A stretch of 20,839 nucleotides of DNA from CALZFJ01 sp051878575 (GCA_051878575.1 JBJEKJ010000117.1:1-20839); one strand, 5' to 3'. Positions 1 through 6,385 are shown, counted from the stretch's first letter. Made by a program: numbers and translations. The notes: generated by a model from the sequence alone, not told the origin.

Positions 1-109
1 TAACTTCCAAATCGGGCACCTGCTGAGGCTCAGGCTCATTATCTTTGCACGACGTAATTGTTACGGCCAGTGCCAAGAGTGCAGGAATAAATACGTTCAA
101 TCTTATCAT
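1..109 (-). CDS. Lipoprotein, 5' end only (partial)
   Basis: Reading leftward from an ATG at 109-107, the first 36 codons give an N-terminus MIRLNVFIPALLALAVTITS followed by Cys21 and then KDNEPEPQQVPDLEV, where the window ends. This is a lipoprotein signal: a basic start, a hydrophobic stretch and a lipobox (I-T-S-C) for lipid attachment at Cys21. The residues after the Cys are rich in Asp and Glu (K-D-N-E-P-E-P-E spread over the next positions), which resembles the export signal that sends Bacteroidetes lipoproteins to the cell surface, so surface exposure is likely but inferred. A well-spaced promoter lies just upstream at 152-182. The mature domain is outside the window, so the function cannot be stated. 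Confidence 0.72.
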   Translation of the reverse strand, partial: MIRLNVFIPALLALAVTITSCKDNEPEPQQVPDLEV

Positions 110-151
110 TATAGTAATTTTTAAGTGTTAATGTCAAAAGATCTGTCGACG

Positions 152-182
152 CAAAATTATGAACAAATCACTTTAAAAACAA
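152..182 (-). promoter_or_regulatory. Promoter of the lipoprotein gene
   Basis: On the minus strand a TTG (182-180) is followed after 20 nt by TAATTTTG (159-152), matching the Bacteroidetes -33/-7 pattern. Transcription would start near 145, about 35 nt before the ATG at 109. The rest of the 319-bp gap, up to the hydrolase promoter at 337, shows nothing else that I recognise. Confidence 0.6.
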
Positions 183-336
183 TAAAAAACAATTGACAAT
201 CTAATATACAATCGCAAGAATCAGATGCAAAATCGCCCTGTCGGCAGCTTCAAGGCACCAAAAAAGGCGGCATACCGTCAGCGGAAGCAGTTTTACGGCA
301 GTCTTCGCGGCACATGGCAATTTTATGCGCAAATCT

Positions 337-368
337 TTTGAAGTTCACAACCTTATTTCGTATTTTTG
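337..368 (+). promoter_or_regulatory. Promoter of the GHL10 hydrolase gene
   Basis: TTTG at 337-340 and TATTTTTG at 361-368 are separated by 20 nt, an excellent fit to the Bacteroidetes sigma-ABfr promoter (TTTG, 19-21 nt, TAnnTTTG). Transcription would begin near 375, leaving a leader of about 55 nt before the ATG at 429. Confidence 0.65.
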
Positions 369-428
369 CAAAAAATAAACGCTAAACGCTACTTTTTAGC
401 CTGACAACTTAATACACAATAACCCGTT

Positions 429-2126
429 ATGAACAAAAAACTCTATTTTTTTATTGCTGCATTAATGCTCTGTGCCGCTGCCGCATGGGCCCAGCCAAAG
501 CAGGAAATCCGTGCCGTGTGGCTCACCACCAACAGTGGTCTCGACTGGCCTTCGTCGACGAATATCGAGACTCAAAAATCAAGTCTGCAAGACATCCTCG
601 ACAAGCTCCAAGCCGCCAACTTCAACACCATCCTGCTGCAAGTGCAGGTGAAAGGTGATGTAATATGGGATTCATCCTATCAACCATCAATGAAGGTTTT
701 CACAGGCGATGGCAGTAAAAACCTCTCATGGAATGTGTGCAAATACGTAATCGACGAGTGCCACAATCGCGGGATGGAGTGCCATGCGTGGATAGTGCCC
801 TACCGCATCGGTACTGCCAACGAGGCCAAGCGCTATGCCTCCAACCCCAAAAAGCACCCCTATTTAGCCCATCCGGAATGGTGTATCCTCTATAATAACG
901 CCTACTATCTCGACCCCGGACTGCCCGAAGTGCGACAATATCTGCTCGACCTATACCGTGAGCTCATAGCCAACTATGATTTCGACGGCACCAACTTCGA
1001 CTATACACGCTACCCCACGACAAGCCTCACCGACTTCAACGATGACGCCTCTTACAATAAATACGGCAACGGTATGAGCCGTGCCAACTGGCGCCGACAG
1101 AACATCAACACATTCGTTCACGATTTCTACGACATGGCCAAGTCGATAAAGCCGGGAATAAAGGTGGGCAGCGCACCTATCGGAACTTACAAACGCGCTC
1201 CGGGCTATGGCAACATGGAGGCCTACGGCGTGTTCCAAGACCCGGTGGAATGGATGAACGCCGGCAAGCACGACATAGCGTTCCCACAGCTTTACTGGAA
1301 CGAGAAATATGGATTCACGCCTCACATGAACATGTGGGCCGAGCTTACCAACTACTCACGGCACATAGTGGCAGGTCTTGCCCCCTACAAGATGACCGAC
1401 AGCAACAACTGGGAGGTATCGGAAATCACCGGGCAAATTGAAAAGGCTCGTGATGCCAAGGGCATATATGGAGTGTGCTTCTTCCGAACTGAACAAATTA
1501 TCAGCACGTCGTCAAAATACGCTCAGCTCTACACCGAGCTCACCGACAACTATTTCAAATATCCCGCAAATATCCCGCCTATGGACTTCAATGGCGTGAC
1601 TAAGCCCAATGCGCCAAAGAACGTGAGATATGAGTATGCCGACGGTAAATACACAATCACGTGGGACGCTCCCGACCCCGACGAGAACGGCACACCGATA
1701 AAATACTACTGCGTGTATCGTGCGGCACGCACAGCCGAAATCGGCAATATGGAGAAATGCATAGGCCACTATATCACCGATTGCAGCTTCAGCTTCGATA
1801 GCGCCGACCAGAACCTCACACTTGCCATCACGTCGTTCGACAACAATTATTATGAGAGCTCGCCCACTTTCCTCAAAGTATCGGGCATCGACGGTACAAG
1901 CATAGTGGCAAAACACATCGAGATCACACCTCACTCGGTGAGGGCCGCACTCGACGTCGACATCGTGTCGGCTCACATCGTGTCGGCACAAGGTGCCACG
2001 GTGGCTATGGCCACACCCGCGGGCAACGAGGTGGAAATAGGCATCGACGCACTGCCGCACGGGTTCTATGCCGTCGTCATCAAAGCTGCCAACGGCAACG
2101 TATTTTCCGAAAAATTTATCAAGTAA
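429..2126 (+). CDS. Secreted GHL10-family glycoside hydrolase (DUF187/YngK/DigH-like)
   Basis: The 565-aa protein starts with a Sec signal peptide (about residues 1-21, hydrophobic core then A-W-A). Residues 27 to about 370 match the glycosyl-hydrolase-like 10 (DUF187) family: REIRAVWLTT-type opening, CHAWIVPYRIGT, the HPEW segment, FDGTNFDYTRYP (the strand carrying the acidic residues expected in the barrel active site) and DIAFPQLYWN. The related E. coli DigH cleaves denuded peptidoglycan glycan strands; whether this protein acts on peptidoglycan or on another glycan is not shown by sequence. Residues about 392-485 look like a fibronectin type III module. The last 75 residues end in a small beta domain (HGFYAVVIKAANGNVFSEKF) resembling a type 9 secretion sorting domain. 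It has its own promoter at 337-368, and no terminator is evident before the next gene's promoter. Confidence 0.85.
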   Translation: MNKKLYFFIAALMLCAAAAWAQPKQEIRAVWLTTNSGLDWPSSTNIETQKSSLQDILDKLQAANFNTILLQVQVKGDVIWDSSYQPSMKVFTGDGSKNLSWNVCKYVIDECHNRGMECHAWIVPYRIGTANEAKRYASNPKKHPYLAHPEWCILYNNAYYLDPGLPEVRQYLLDLYRELIANYDFDGTNFDYTRYPTTSLTDFNDDASYNKYGNGMSRANWRRQNINTFVHDFYDMAKSIKPGIKVGSAPIGTYKRAPGYGNMEAYGVFQDPVEWMNAGKHDIAFPQLYWNEKYGFTPHMNMWAELTNYSRHIVAGLAPYKMTDSNNWEVSEITGQIEKARDAKGIYGVCFFRTEQIISTSSKYAQLYTELTDNYFKYPANIPPMDFNGVTKPNAPKNVRYEYADGKYTITWDAPDPDENGTPIKYYCVYRAARTAEIGNMEKCIGHYITDCSFSFDSADQNLTLAITSFDNNYYESSPTFLKVSGIDGTSIVAKHIEITPHSVRAALDVDIVSAHIVSAQGATVAMATPAGNEVEIGIDALPHGFYAVVIKAANGNVFSEKFIK

Positions 2127-2153
2127 AAGTGGAATTTATCAAAAAGGATTTAT

Positions 2154-2161
2154 TACTTTTG
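2154..2161 (+). promoter_or_regulatory. -7 element of the DUF3127 gene
   Basis: TACTTTTG fits TAnnTTTG. No good TTG is seen 20 nt upstream, so the match rests on the -7 box alone. Transcription would start near 2168, about 27 nt before the ATG. Confidence 0.5.
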
Positions 2162-2194
2162 CAGTCACGAATCAATTAAAAAAATTATTATTAA

Positions 2195-2581
2195 ATGGAC
2201 GCAGAAGGTAAAATTATAGTAAAGTTGCCATTGCAAAGTGGCGTATCAAAGGCCGGTAACAACTGGAGCAAGCAGGAATATGTGCTTGAGACGCAAGAAG
2301 CCTATCCCAAGAAAATACATTTCAGCTTCTTCGGCGACCGAGCCAACCAATATCCTCTCGAAGTTGGCGACGTGATTCGCCTCAGCTTCGACATCGACAG
2401 CCACGAGTACAACGGGCGCTGGTTCACGAGCATCAACGGTTGGAAAGCCGAGAAAATCGACGCCAACGCACCGCAACAGCAACCGGTTCAGCAGTCTGTG
2501 ACAAGCAATACCGGCACAGTGCCGCCACCTCCGGTCGATTTCTCACCCGCAGGCGATGAGAACGACGACCTGCCATTCTGA
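2195..2581 (+). CDS. DUF3127 domain protein with SSB-like C-terminal tip
   Basis: The 128-aa protein matches the DUF3127 family, a small Bacteroidetes family expected to have an OB-like fold. Residues 1 to about 90 form the domain: GKIIVKLPLQSGVSKAGNNW, a KQEYVLET strand, FSFFGDRANQ, then LEVGDVIRLSFDIDSHEYNG and WFTSINGWKAEKI. Residues about 93-120 are a disordered linker rich in Gln and Pro. The protein ends in D-E-N-D-D-L-P-F. That acidic tip with terminal Pro-Phe is the hallmark of bacterial single-stranded-DNA-binding protein, where it recruits repair and replication partners. A nucleic-acid role is therefore likely, but no biochemical function can be assigned from sequence. The gene is a single-gene unit with its own -7 box and a terminator at 2661-2699. 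Confidence 0.85.
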   Translation: MDAEGKIIVKLPLQSGVSKAGNNWSKQEYVLETQEAYPKKIHFSFFGDRANQYPLEVGDVIRLSFDIDSHEYNGRWFTSINGWKAEKIDANAPQQQPVQQSVTSNTGTVPPPPVDFSPAGDENDDLPF

Positions 2582-2660
2582 CGCATACCCACTCGCGACC
2601 GACGGCTTCCAAGAGCTTTCAGCCGACAAGAGAGCCATCGTCGTGACACTATCCATACGA

Positions 2661-2699
2661 AGCGAGAGCCCGGGCGCATGCCCCAAGCCCTCGCTTTTT
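2661..2699 (+). terminator. Rho-independent terminator after the DUF3127 gene
   Basis: AGCGAG (2661-2666) pairs with CTCGCT (2690-2695), enclosing a second GGGC/GCCC stem (2672-2675 with 2680-2683, loop GCAT). A T-run follows at 2695-2699. It lies 80 bp after the stop codon. Confidence 0.75.
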
Positions 2700-2706
2700 A
2701 TGTGCT

Positions 2707-2858
2707 CGAGAATGTTTGCTCGAGTGAATCTCTGTGAGATAATATCGGCGAGATAGTGTGTTTACGAACAACATTTGCGATATAGTGCATACGAGTGAAT
2801 CTTAGCGAGATATATTTGCGAGATAGTGTTTACGAGAGAATATCAGCGAGACAATGTT
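2707..2858. repeat. Degenerate 14-bp tandem repeat, 11 units
   Basis: Eleven head-to-tail units of 13-16 bp begin at 2707, 2721, 2734, 2748, 2764, 2777, 2791, 2805, 2818, 2832 and 2846. The consensus is roughly RCGAGANARTNTTT. Good units are GCGAGATAGTGTTT (2818-2831) and ACGAGTGAATCTTA (2791-2804). No open frame of note crosses it, and it lies between a terminator and a candidate small-RNA promoter. The function is unknown; it could be a decayed minisatellite or a cluster of protein-binding sites. Confidence 0.6.
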
Positions 2859-2961
2859 AACATTTGCTTATAATCAAATATACTTCCTCGCATATTTCTT
2901 AAATTATATTAATTCAAGGAAAATTATTGTCTGAAAATTATGTTTTATAACATAAAATCTA

Positions 2962-2969
2962 TACCTTTG
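2962..2969 (+). promoter_or_regulatory. -7 element of a candidate small RNA
   Basis: TACCTTTG is a perfect TAnnTTTG match. A TTA at 2938-2940 sits 21 nt upstream where TTG is expected. The predicted start near 2975 coincides with the first base of a perfect 8-bp hairpin arm. The surrounding 2859-3153 is very A/T-rich and holds no credible coding frame. Confidence 0.5.
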
Positions 2970-3010
2970 CATCAGTTTTCATGGTAAATGATTTTAAGGT
3001 TGATGAAAAC

Positions 3011-3040
3011 ATTGTCGAGATGACAATCTTTTTGTTAGTT
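3011..3040 (+). terminator. Possible internal terminator of the candidate small RNA
   Basis: ATTGTC-GAGAT-GACAAT forms a 6-bp stem with a 5-nt loop (3011-3027), followed by CTTTTTGTTAGTTTT. The stem is modest, so termination may be only partial. Confidence 0.4.
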
Positions 3041-3085
3041 TTTAGGTTTATGTTAATGGTATTAAAGGTTAATTAAGTAAGCGAT

Positions 3086-3117
3086 TCCTTGGCAGTGATG
3101 CCGGGGATTATTTTTTA
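3086..3117 (+). terminator. Terminator with GTGA tetraloop
   Basis: TCCTTGGCA (3086-3094) pairs with TGCCGGGGA (3099-3107) through two T-G wobbles, closed by GTGA, and is followed by TTATTTTTTATAT. It would end transcription arriving from 2975 before the helicase promoter. Confidence 0.55.
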
Positions 3118-3153
3118 TATACACCACACATTTCAAGATTACCATTTTTTATG

Positions 3154-3161
3154 TACCTTTG
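3154..3161 (+). promoter_or_regulatory. -7 element of the helicase gene
   Basis: TACCTTTG is a perfect TAnnTTTG match. Transcription should begin near 3168. This box contains the TTG at 3159 that would otherwise extend the helicase frame, so that TTG cannot be the start codon if this promoter is used. Confidence 0.6.
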
Positions 3162-3182
3162 CAAAACAAGATATATCCACAA

Positions 3183-4505
3183 GTGAAAGAAAAAGAGATT
3201 CTGAACAACATACGCGAGAAACTCGGTATCGACAACCTGAACGAGATGCAACGCGCCATGTGCGAGGCATGCAATGAACGTGGCGACGTGGTGCTGCTCT
3301 CGCCGACAGGCACAGGCAAGACACTGGCATTCATCATACCGCTGCTGAAAGAGCTGCACGCACCATCGGGACGGGTTCAGGCTGTGATTATCGCTCCATC
3401 GCGAGAACTGGTGATACAAATCGACGGAATAGTGCGTGCCGTGACTTCGGGACACAAGGTGACCTGCTGCTATGGCGGCCACAGCGTGACCGACGAGCGA
3501 CAGTCGTTGGCCGTAACGCCATCAATCATAGTGAGTACGCCCGGACGGCTTCTCGACCACATCAACCGCAACCACGTGGACGTGCGCCCTACCCGACTTC
3601 TCGTGCTCGACGAGTTCGACAAGTCGCTGGAGCTCGGATTTCACGATGAGATGAAGCGAGTGCTGCGCAACATGCCCAATATAGCACGACGCACACTCAC
3701 CTCGGCAACGATGCTCAATGAGTTTCCCGAATTCCTCAGCCTCAATCATGAGCGCATAGTAAACTTCCTTGGCGACAAGGTGGAAATAGACAGCCGCATG
3801 ACAGTGTGGAGTGTCAAATCAGCTCAAAAAGACAAATTACAAGCCTCCCTCACACTGCTTCGCTGCATAAGGCGCGGACGGACAATAATCTTCGCCAACC
3901 ACCGCGACGCAGCCGAGAGAATCTACAATTTCCTTATCGACGAGGGTGTGGCAGCAGGATTGTACCACGGAGGCCTCGACCAACAGGAACGAGAAATGGC
4001 CGTGACGCTGTTCGACAACGGAACTCATCTTGTGCTCGTGACCACCGACCTCGGCGCTCGCGGACTCGACATAGCCGACGTGGCCAACATCGTGCACTAT
4101 CACCTGCCCACATCGCGCGAGGCATACACTCACCGCAATGGTCGCACGGCTCGCGTGAGTGCCGAGGGCGACATATATGTGTTGCTCGGGCCGGAGGAGC
4201 GAGTGCCCGAATATATAGCCTTCGACAAGGAGCTTACGCTCGACGAGAACGCCAAAGCCGGACTGACCACAGATGTGGCATCACTCTATTTCCAAGCCGG
4301 AAAGAAGGAGAAAATCTCGCGGGGCGACATCGTTGGGTTCATTGCCAACAACGGAGGCATCACGGCTCAGGAAATAGGACAGATAGCGCTACACGACCAC
4401 TATGCGATAGTTGCCGTGCCCCGAAAGCGTGTCGACGACATACTCACGAGAATCTGCCGACTGAAAATAAAGAACAAACGTGTGAGAATATCCCTAATAG
4501 AATAG
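3183..4505 (+). CDS. DEAD-box ATP-dependent RNA helicase, DbpA-like
   Basis: From a GTG at 3183 the protein has 440 residues and all superfamily 2 helicase motifs: the Q-motif glutamine (NEMQ, about 23), motif I SPTGTGKT (about 40-47), Ia APSRELV, Ib STPGRLLD, motif II DEFD (about 143-146, in place of DEAD), motif III SAT, IV IIFANHRD, V TTDLGARGLDI and VI HRNGRTAR. The last 65 residues (GDIVGFIANNGGITAQEIGQ onwards) match the DbpA RNA-binding domain, which in E. coli DbpA recognises 23S rRNA, so a ribosome-assembly role is likely. I chose GTG 3183 because the frame opens further upstream only through a TTG inside the promoter, and the next ATG (3246) would cut the Q motif. It is convergent with the YciO gene, the stop codons being only 6 bp apart. 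Confidence 0.88.
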   Translation: MKEKEILNNIREKLGIDNLNEMQRAMCEACNERGDVVLLSPTGTGKTLAFIIPLLKELHAPSGRVQAVIIAPSRELVIQIDGIVRAVTSGHKVTCCYGGHSVTDERQSLAVTPSIIVSTPGRLLDHINRNHVDVRPTRLLVLDEFDKSLELGFHDEMKRVLRNMPNIARRTLTSATMLNEFPEFLSLNHERIVNFLGDKVEIDSRMTVWSVKSAQKDKLQASLTLLRCIRRGRTIIFANHRDAAERIYNFLIDEGVAAGLYHGGLDQQEREMAVTLFDNGTHLVLVTTDLGARGLDIADVANIVHYHLPTSREAYTHRNGRTARVSAEGDIYVLLGPEERVPEYIAFDKELTLDENAKAGLTTDVASLYFQAGKKEKISRGDIVGFIANNGGITAQEIGQIALHDHYAIVAVPRKRVDDILTRICRLKIKNKRVRISLIE

Positions 4506-4511
4506 GCGTGT

Positions 4512-5114
4512 CTACAATTCGCCAATGCCCTGACGCACAACCTCAGGCACATCGCCCGTGCAGTCGACGATAGTGGAAGGCTCCGTGCCTCCCCTGCCGC
4601 CGTCAACCACCACCTCAACATCTCCTATATACCGCTCGGCTATCAGCTCAGGCTCGGTGTAATAGTCGGTATCGGCGTCGACAGGCACTGAGGTTGTCAT
4701 TATAGGATTGCCCAATGCCCTGACAAGAGCCGCCGCAACAGTATTGTCGGGGATGCGCACGCCCACCGTCTTGCGCCCCTTGAATGCCCTCGGCAATTTC
4801 GATAGCGCCGGCAATATGAATGTGAACGGACCCGGCAGATTGTCCTTCAGCAAGCGAAAATTGGCATTGTCAAGCCGCGCATACTTGGCCACCTCACTCA
4901 AATCCTCACAGATTATCGACAAATTCGTACGCTCCGATTTCACGCCTTTCAACTTGCAAATTTTCTCAATGGCATTATTGTTCAAAGCATCACAGCCAAG
5001 CGCATATAGAGTGTCGGTGGGATAAATCACTATACCTCCGCGCCGCATCACATCGGCAGCAAACTCTATGTATCGCTCATTGGGATTATCGGCAAAAACC
5101 TTAAGAAGTCTCAT
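4512..5114 (-). CDS. YciO-family protein (Sua5/YciO/YrdC fold)
   Basis: This 200-aa protein matches E. coli YciO closely along its length: DNPNERYIEFAADVMRRGGI, YPTDTLYALGC, LKDNLPGPFTFIL, KTVGVRIPDN, a TTSV segment and the C-terminal STIVDCTGDVPEVVRQGIGE. The fold is that of threonylcarbamoyl-AMP synthase, which makes the intermediate for the t6A37 modification of ANN-decoding tRNAs. Family knowledge says that YciO members are the less certain branch, so t6A activity is probable rather than proven. The start at 5114 was chosen because it begins the family alignment (MRLLKVFADNPNE) and lies 25 bp after the preceding stop; an upstream frame extension would overlap the B3/B4 gene and has no family similarity. 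It is likely co-transcribed with the B3/B4 gene. Confidence 0.88.
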   Translation of the reverse strand: MRLLKVFADNPNERYIEFAADVMRRGGIVIYPTDTLYALGCDALNNNAIEKICKLKGVKSERTNLSIICEDLSEVAKYARLDNANFRLLKDNLPGPFTFILPALSKLPRAFKGRKTVGVRIPDNTVAAALVRALGNPIMTTSVPVDADTDYYTEPELIAERYIGDVEVVVDGGRGGTEPSTIVDCTGDVPEVVRQGIGEL

Positions 5115-5139
5115 ATCCTGACAACAAATAAATTCATTT

Positions 5140-5820
5140 TCAATTTTCAAACTTATCGATGATGGCACACTCCACATCTGAAGCCGACACATAGCGATTG
5201 AGCAGGTCGACGCTCCATCGCAACGCCTCGTCTATAGGCATCTCGGGGCCGAAAGCGTTGATGTTCATCTGCAAAGTAGTAGTGTCGAGGGTTATTTTCG
5301 TGCGCTCCTCATCGCTCGTGGGTGTGGCAATACCTCCTATTGCGTCGCGATACACGGGCAGCCCCTCAATGTTGAGCACACCACGGCCTATCCCCTCGTA
5401 GTGCTCACCTGCCATACCGACGCCCATCGCCATCGTGTCGCCTGCGATCTTGTCGGCATCAAGTCCGCTGATAGCATATCCGCTCTTGAGCGACACAAGG
5501 TTGATAATGTCGACAAGCGCATTGATGCGGTAAAGCCCCAGCCCGCGAATCACGCGGCGGCATAGGGCCTCGCTCGCCACCCGATAGCGATTAGGGTCTT
5601 TCCCTAAAGCCTTATATAGAGCGCGCGTCGCAGCCACTGCCGGGCGCTTGTTCACCTCAAGCAATTCATATTGAGCCACAATTGCGGCACATTCGGCCTC
5701 TATCTCGCCCCACAACGAAGCACCGGTGTCGCAATTTCGCACCGTAGCCCTTATCATTCCTATCTTCATCTCAGGGCACACAGCCCTGATTCGCTCATCT
5801 ATCAATATCGTCGGTAACAT
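5140..5820 (-). CDS. Solo B3/B4 domain protein (PheRS-beta editing-domain homologue)
   Basis: The 226-aa protein is a free-standing B3/B4 domain, the module that in the phenylalanyl-tRNA synthetase beta chain hydrolyses misacylated Tyr-tRNA(Phe). Family signatures include RPAVAATRALYKALGKDPNR, an RRVIRGLGLYRINALVDI helix, the SLKSGYAISGLDADKI loop and a GEGI/RDAIGGIATP-like strand region. Free-standing members are widespread and poorly characterised; a role in clearing a mischarged aminoacyl-tRNA is inference. It is the first gene of a two-gene minus-strand unit with the YciO-like gene 25 bp downstream, which supports a tRNA-related job. ATG 5820 begins the alignment directly. No Shine-Dalgarno sequence is seen. 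Confidence 0.82.
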   Translation of the reverse strand: MLPTILIDERIRAVCPEMKIGMIRATVRNCDTGASLWGEIEAECAAIVAQYELLEVNKRPAVAATRALYKALGKDPNRYRVASEALCRRVIRGLGLYRINALVDIINLVSLKSGYAISGLDADKIAGDTMAMGVGMAGEHYEGIGRGVLNIEGLPVYRDAIGGIATPTSDEERTKITLDTTTLQMNINAFGPEMPIDEALRWSVDLLNRYVSASDVECAIIDKFEN

Positions 5821-5910
5821 AAGCTATATGTATATTTTGCCTTGTCAAATCACTTTTTTGCAGCCCATCCACATCATTTATATTGCGAATGGCATATAAT
5901 TTTCATCCAA

Positions 5911-5918
5911 CAAATATA
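5911..5918 (-). promoter_or_regulatory. Possible -7 element of the B3/B4-yciO unit
   Basis: On the minus strand this reads TATATTTG, a TAnnTTTG match. The nearest TTTG (5946-5943) is 24 nt away, longer than usual. It would give a leader of about 85 nt. Confidence 0.3.
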
Positions 5919-6071
5919 CAACAATTTCACACAAATCGTATGCAAAAACACAAGTAACTTGTTAGTTTGTCCGAGACTCTCCGTTGCCGAAAAAGGTTGA
6001 CTCGGTTTCTGTCCTCCTATTTTATCAAATTTATCAAATAAGCAATGACTTCTAAGCTATAACGCATCCGA

Positions 6072-6127
6072 TAAATCAAGGATGAATCAGAACAGACAAG
6101 CAATCAAGCATTTATAATCTTGATTTA
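6072..6127. repeat. 9-bp inverted repeat in the divergent gap
   Basis: TAAATCAAG (6072-6080) and CTTGATTTA (6119-6127) are perfect inverted copies 38 nt apart; an extra AATCAAG-like copy lies between them near 6101-6108. It sits in the 606-bp gap between the divergent B3/B4 and mtnN genes, upstream of the candidate small-RNA promoter. It could be a regulator site pair or part of an RNA stem. Apart from this repeat and the elements listed at 5911 and 6188-6393, I see nothing in 5821-6426. Confidence 0.4.
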
Positions 6128-6187
6128 CCAACTTGCATAATATTTAGTATTTTTTAACGAATTGGGGGGTGATTCATAAATTTTGTT

Positions 6188-6195
6188 TAAATTTG
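6188..6195 (+). promoter_or_regulatory. -7 element of a second candidate small RNA or leader
   Basis: TAAATTTG matches TAnnTTTG. A TTG at 6162-6164 lies 23 nt upstream, slightly beyond the usual spacing. Transcription would begin near 6202. Confidence 0.4.
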
Positions 6196-6201
6196 TGCCA
6201 A

Positions 6202-6350
6202 TTTACGGCTGCAAAAAAGTTAATATTTCAATTAAAGCCTCCGAAAGAAAAAAGAGTATTAATCAACAAGAAAATAGGGGCAATCTCAAATTGACACAAC
6301 TTAAAAATGCCCCATCGGCTGAGGTTTCCGTGAGGATGCCTCAGTTTTTT
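6202..6350 (+). ncRNA. Candidate structured RNA upstream of mtnN
   Basis: The predicted 150-nt transcript has three hairpins. GGCT (6207-6210) with AGCC (6236-6239) stacks, across a 9-nt bulge, on TTAAT (6220-6224) with ATTAA (6231-6235). GGGGCA (6277-6282) pairs with TGCCCC (6308-6313). A long terminator hairpin (6319-6344) ends in six T. A second promoter-like box follows at 6386, so this may be an independent small RNA; equally it could be an attenuating leader of mtnN-luxS. A 62-codon open frame crosses the region but resembles no protein I know. No known riboswitch was recognised. Confidence 0.42.
6319..6350 (+). terminator. Rho-independent terminator or attenuator before mtnN
   Basis: CTGAGG (6319-6324) pairs with CCTCAG (6339-6344). 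Inside it TCC/GGA (6327-6329 with 6334-6336) is closed by a GTGA tetraloop. Six T follow at 6345-6350. It lies 76 bp upstream of the mtnN ATG, so it ends or attenuates transcription entering from the left. Confidence 0.72.
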
Positions 6351-6385
6351 ATAAACTGCGTATCAACTATATGAAGGAAAATTGC

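Larger units (their letters stand above)
2975..3117 (+). ncRNA. Candidate structured small RNA
   Basis: Three hairpins follow the promoter. The first pairs GTTTTCAT (2975-2982) with ATGAAAAC (3003-3010). The second pairs ATTGTC (3011-3016) with GACAAT (3022-3027) and is followed by CTTTTTG. The third is a 9-bp stem (3086-3094 with 3099-3107) closed by a GTGA tetraloop and followed by TTATTTTTT. The transcript would be either about 60 nt, ending at the second hairpin, or about 140 nt, ending at the third. It stops before the helicase promoter at 3154, so it is not simply the helicase leader. No known RNA family was recognised by eye; expression is inference. Confidence 0.4.

Noticed and set aside
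2707..2858. The 14-bp repeats as a CRISPR array
   Set aside because: Units are contiguous and degenerate with no unique spacers, and no cas genes are present.
3806..4573. A 255-codon open frame overlapping the helicase gene in another frame
   Set aside because: Arg/Pro-rich, low-complexity translation with no family resemblance; it lies inside a helicase gene with all motifs intact.
5115..5192. N-terminal extension of the YciO-like protein
   Set aside because: It would overlap the end of the B3/B4 gene, and the similarity to YciO starts at the ATG at 5114.
6183..6374. A 63-codon frame upstream of mtnN as a small gene
   Set aside because: Its composition is Lys/Asn/Ser-rich without recognisable similarity, its start overlaps the promoter-like box, and its 3' half is the terminator hairpin. 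An RNA explanation fits better.
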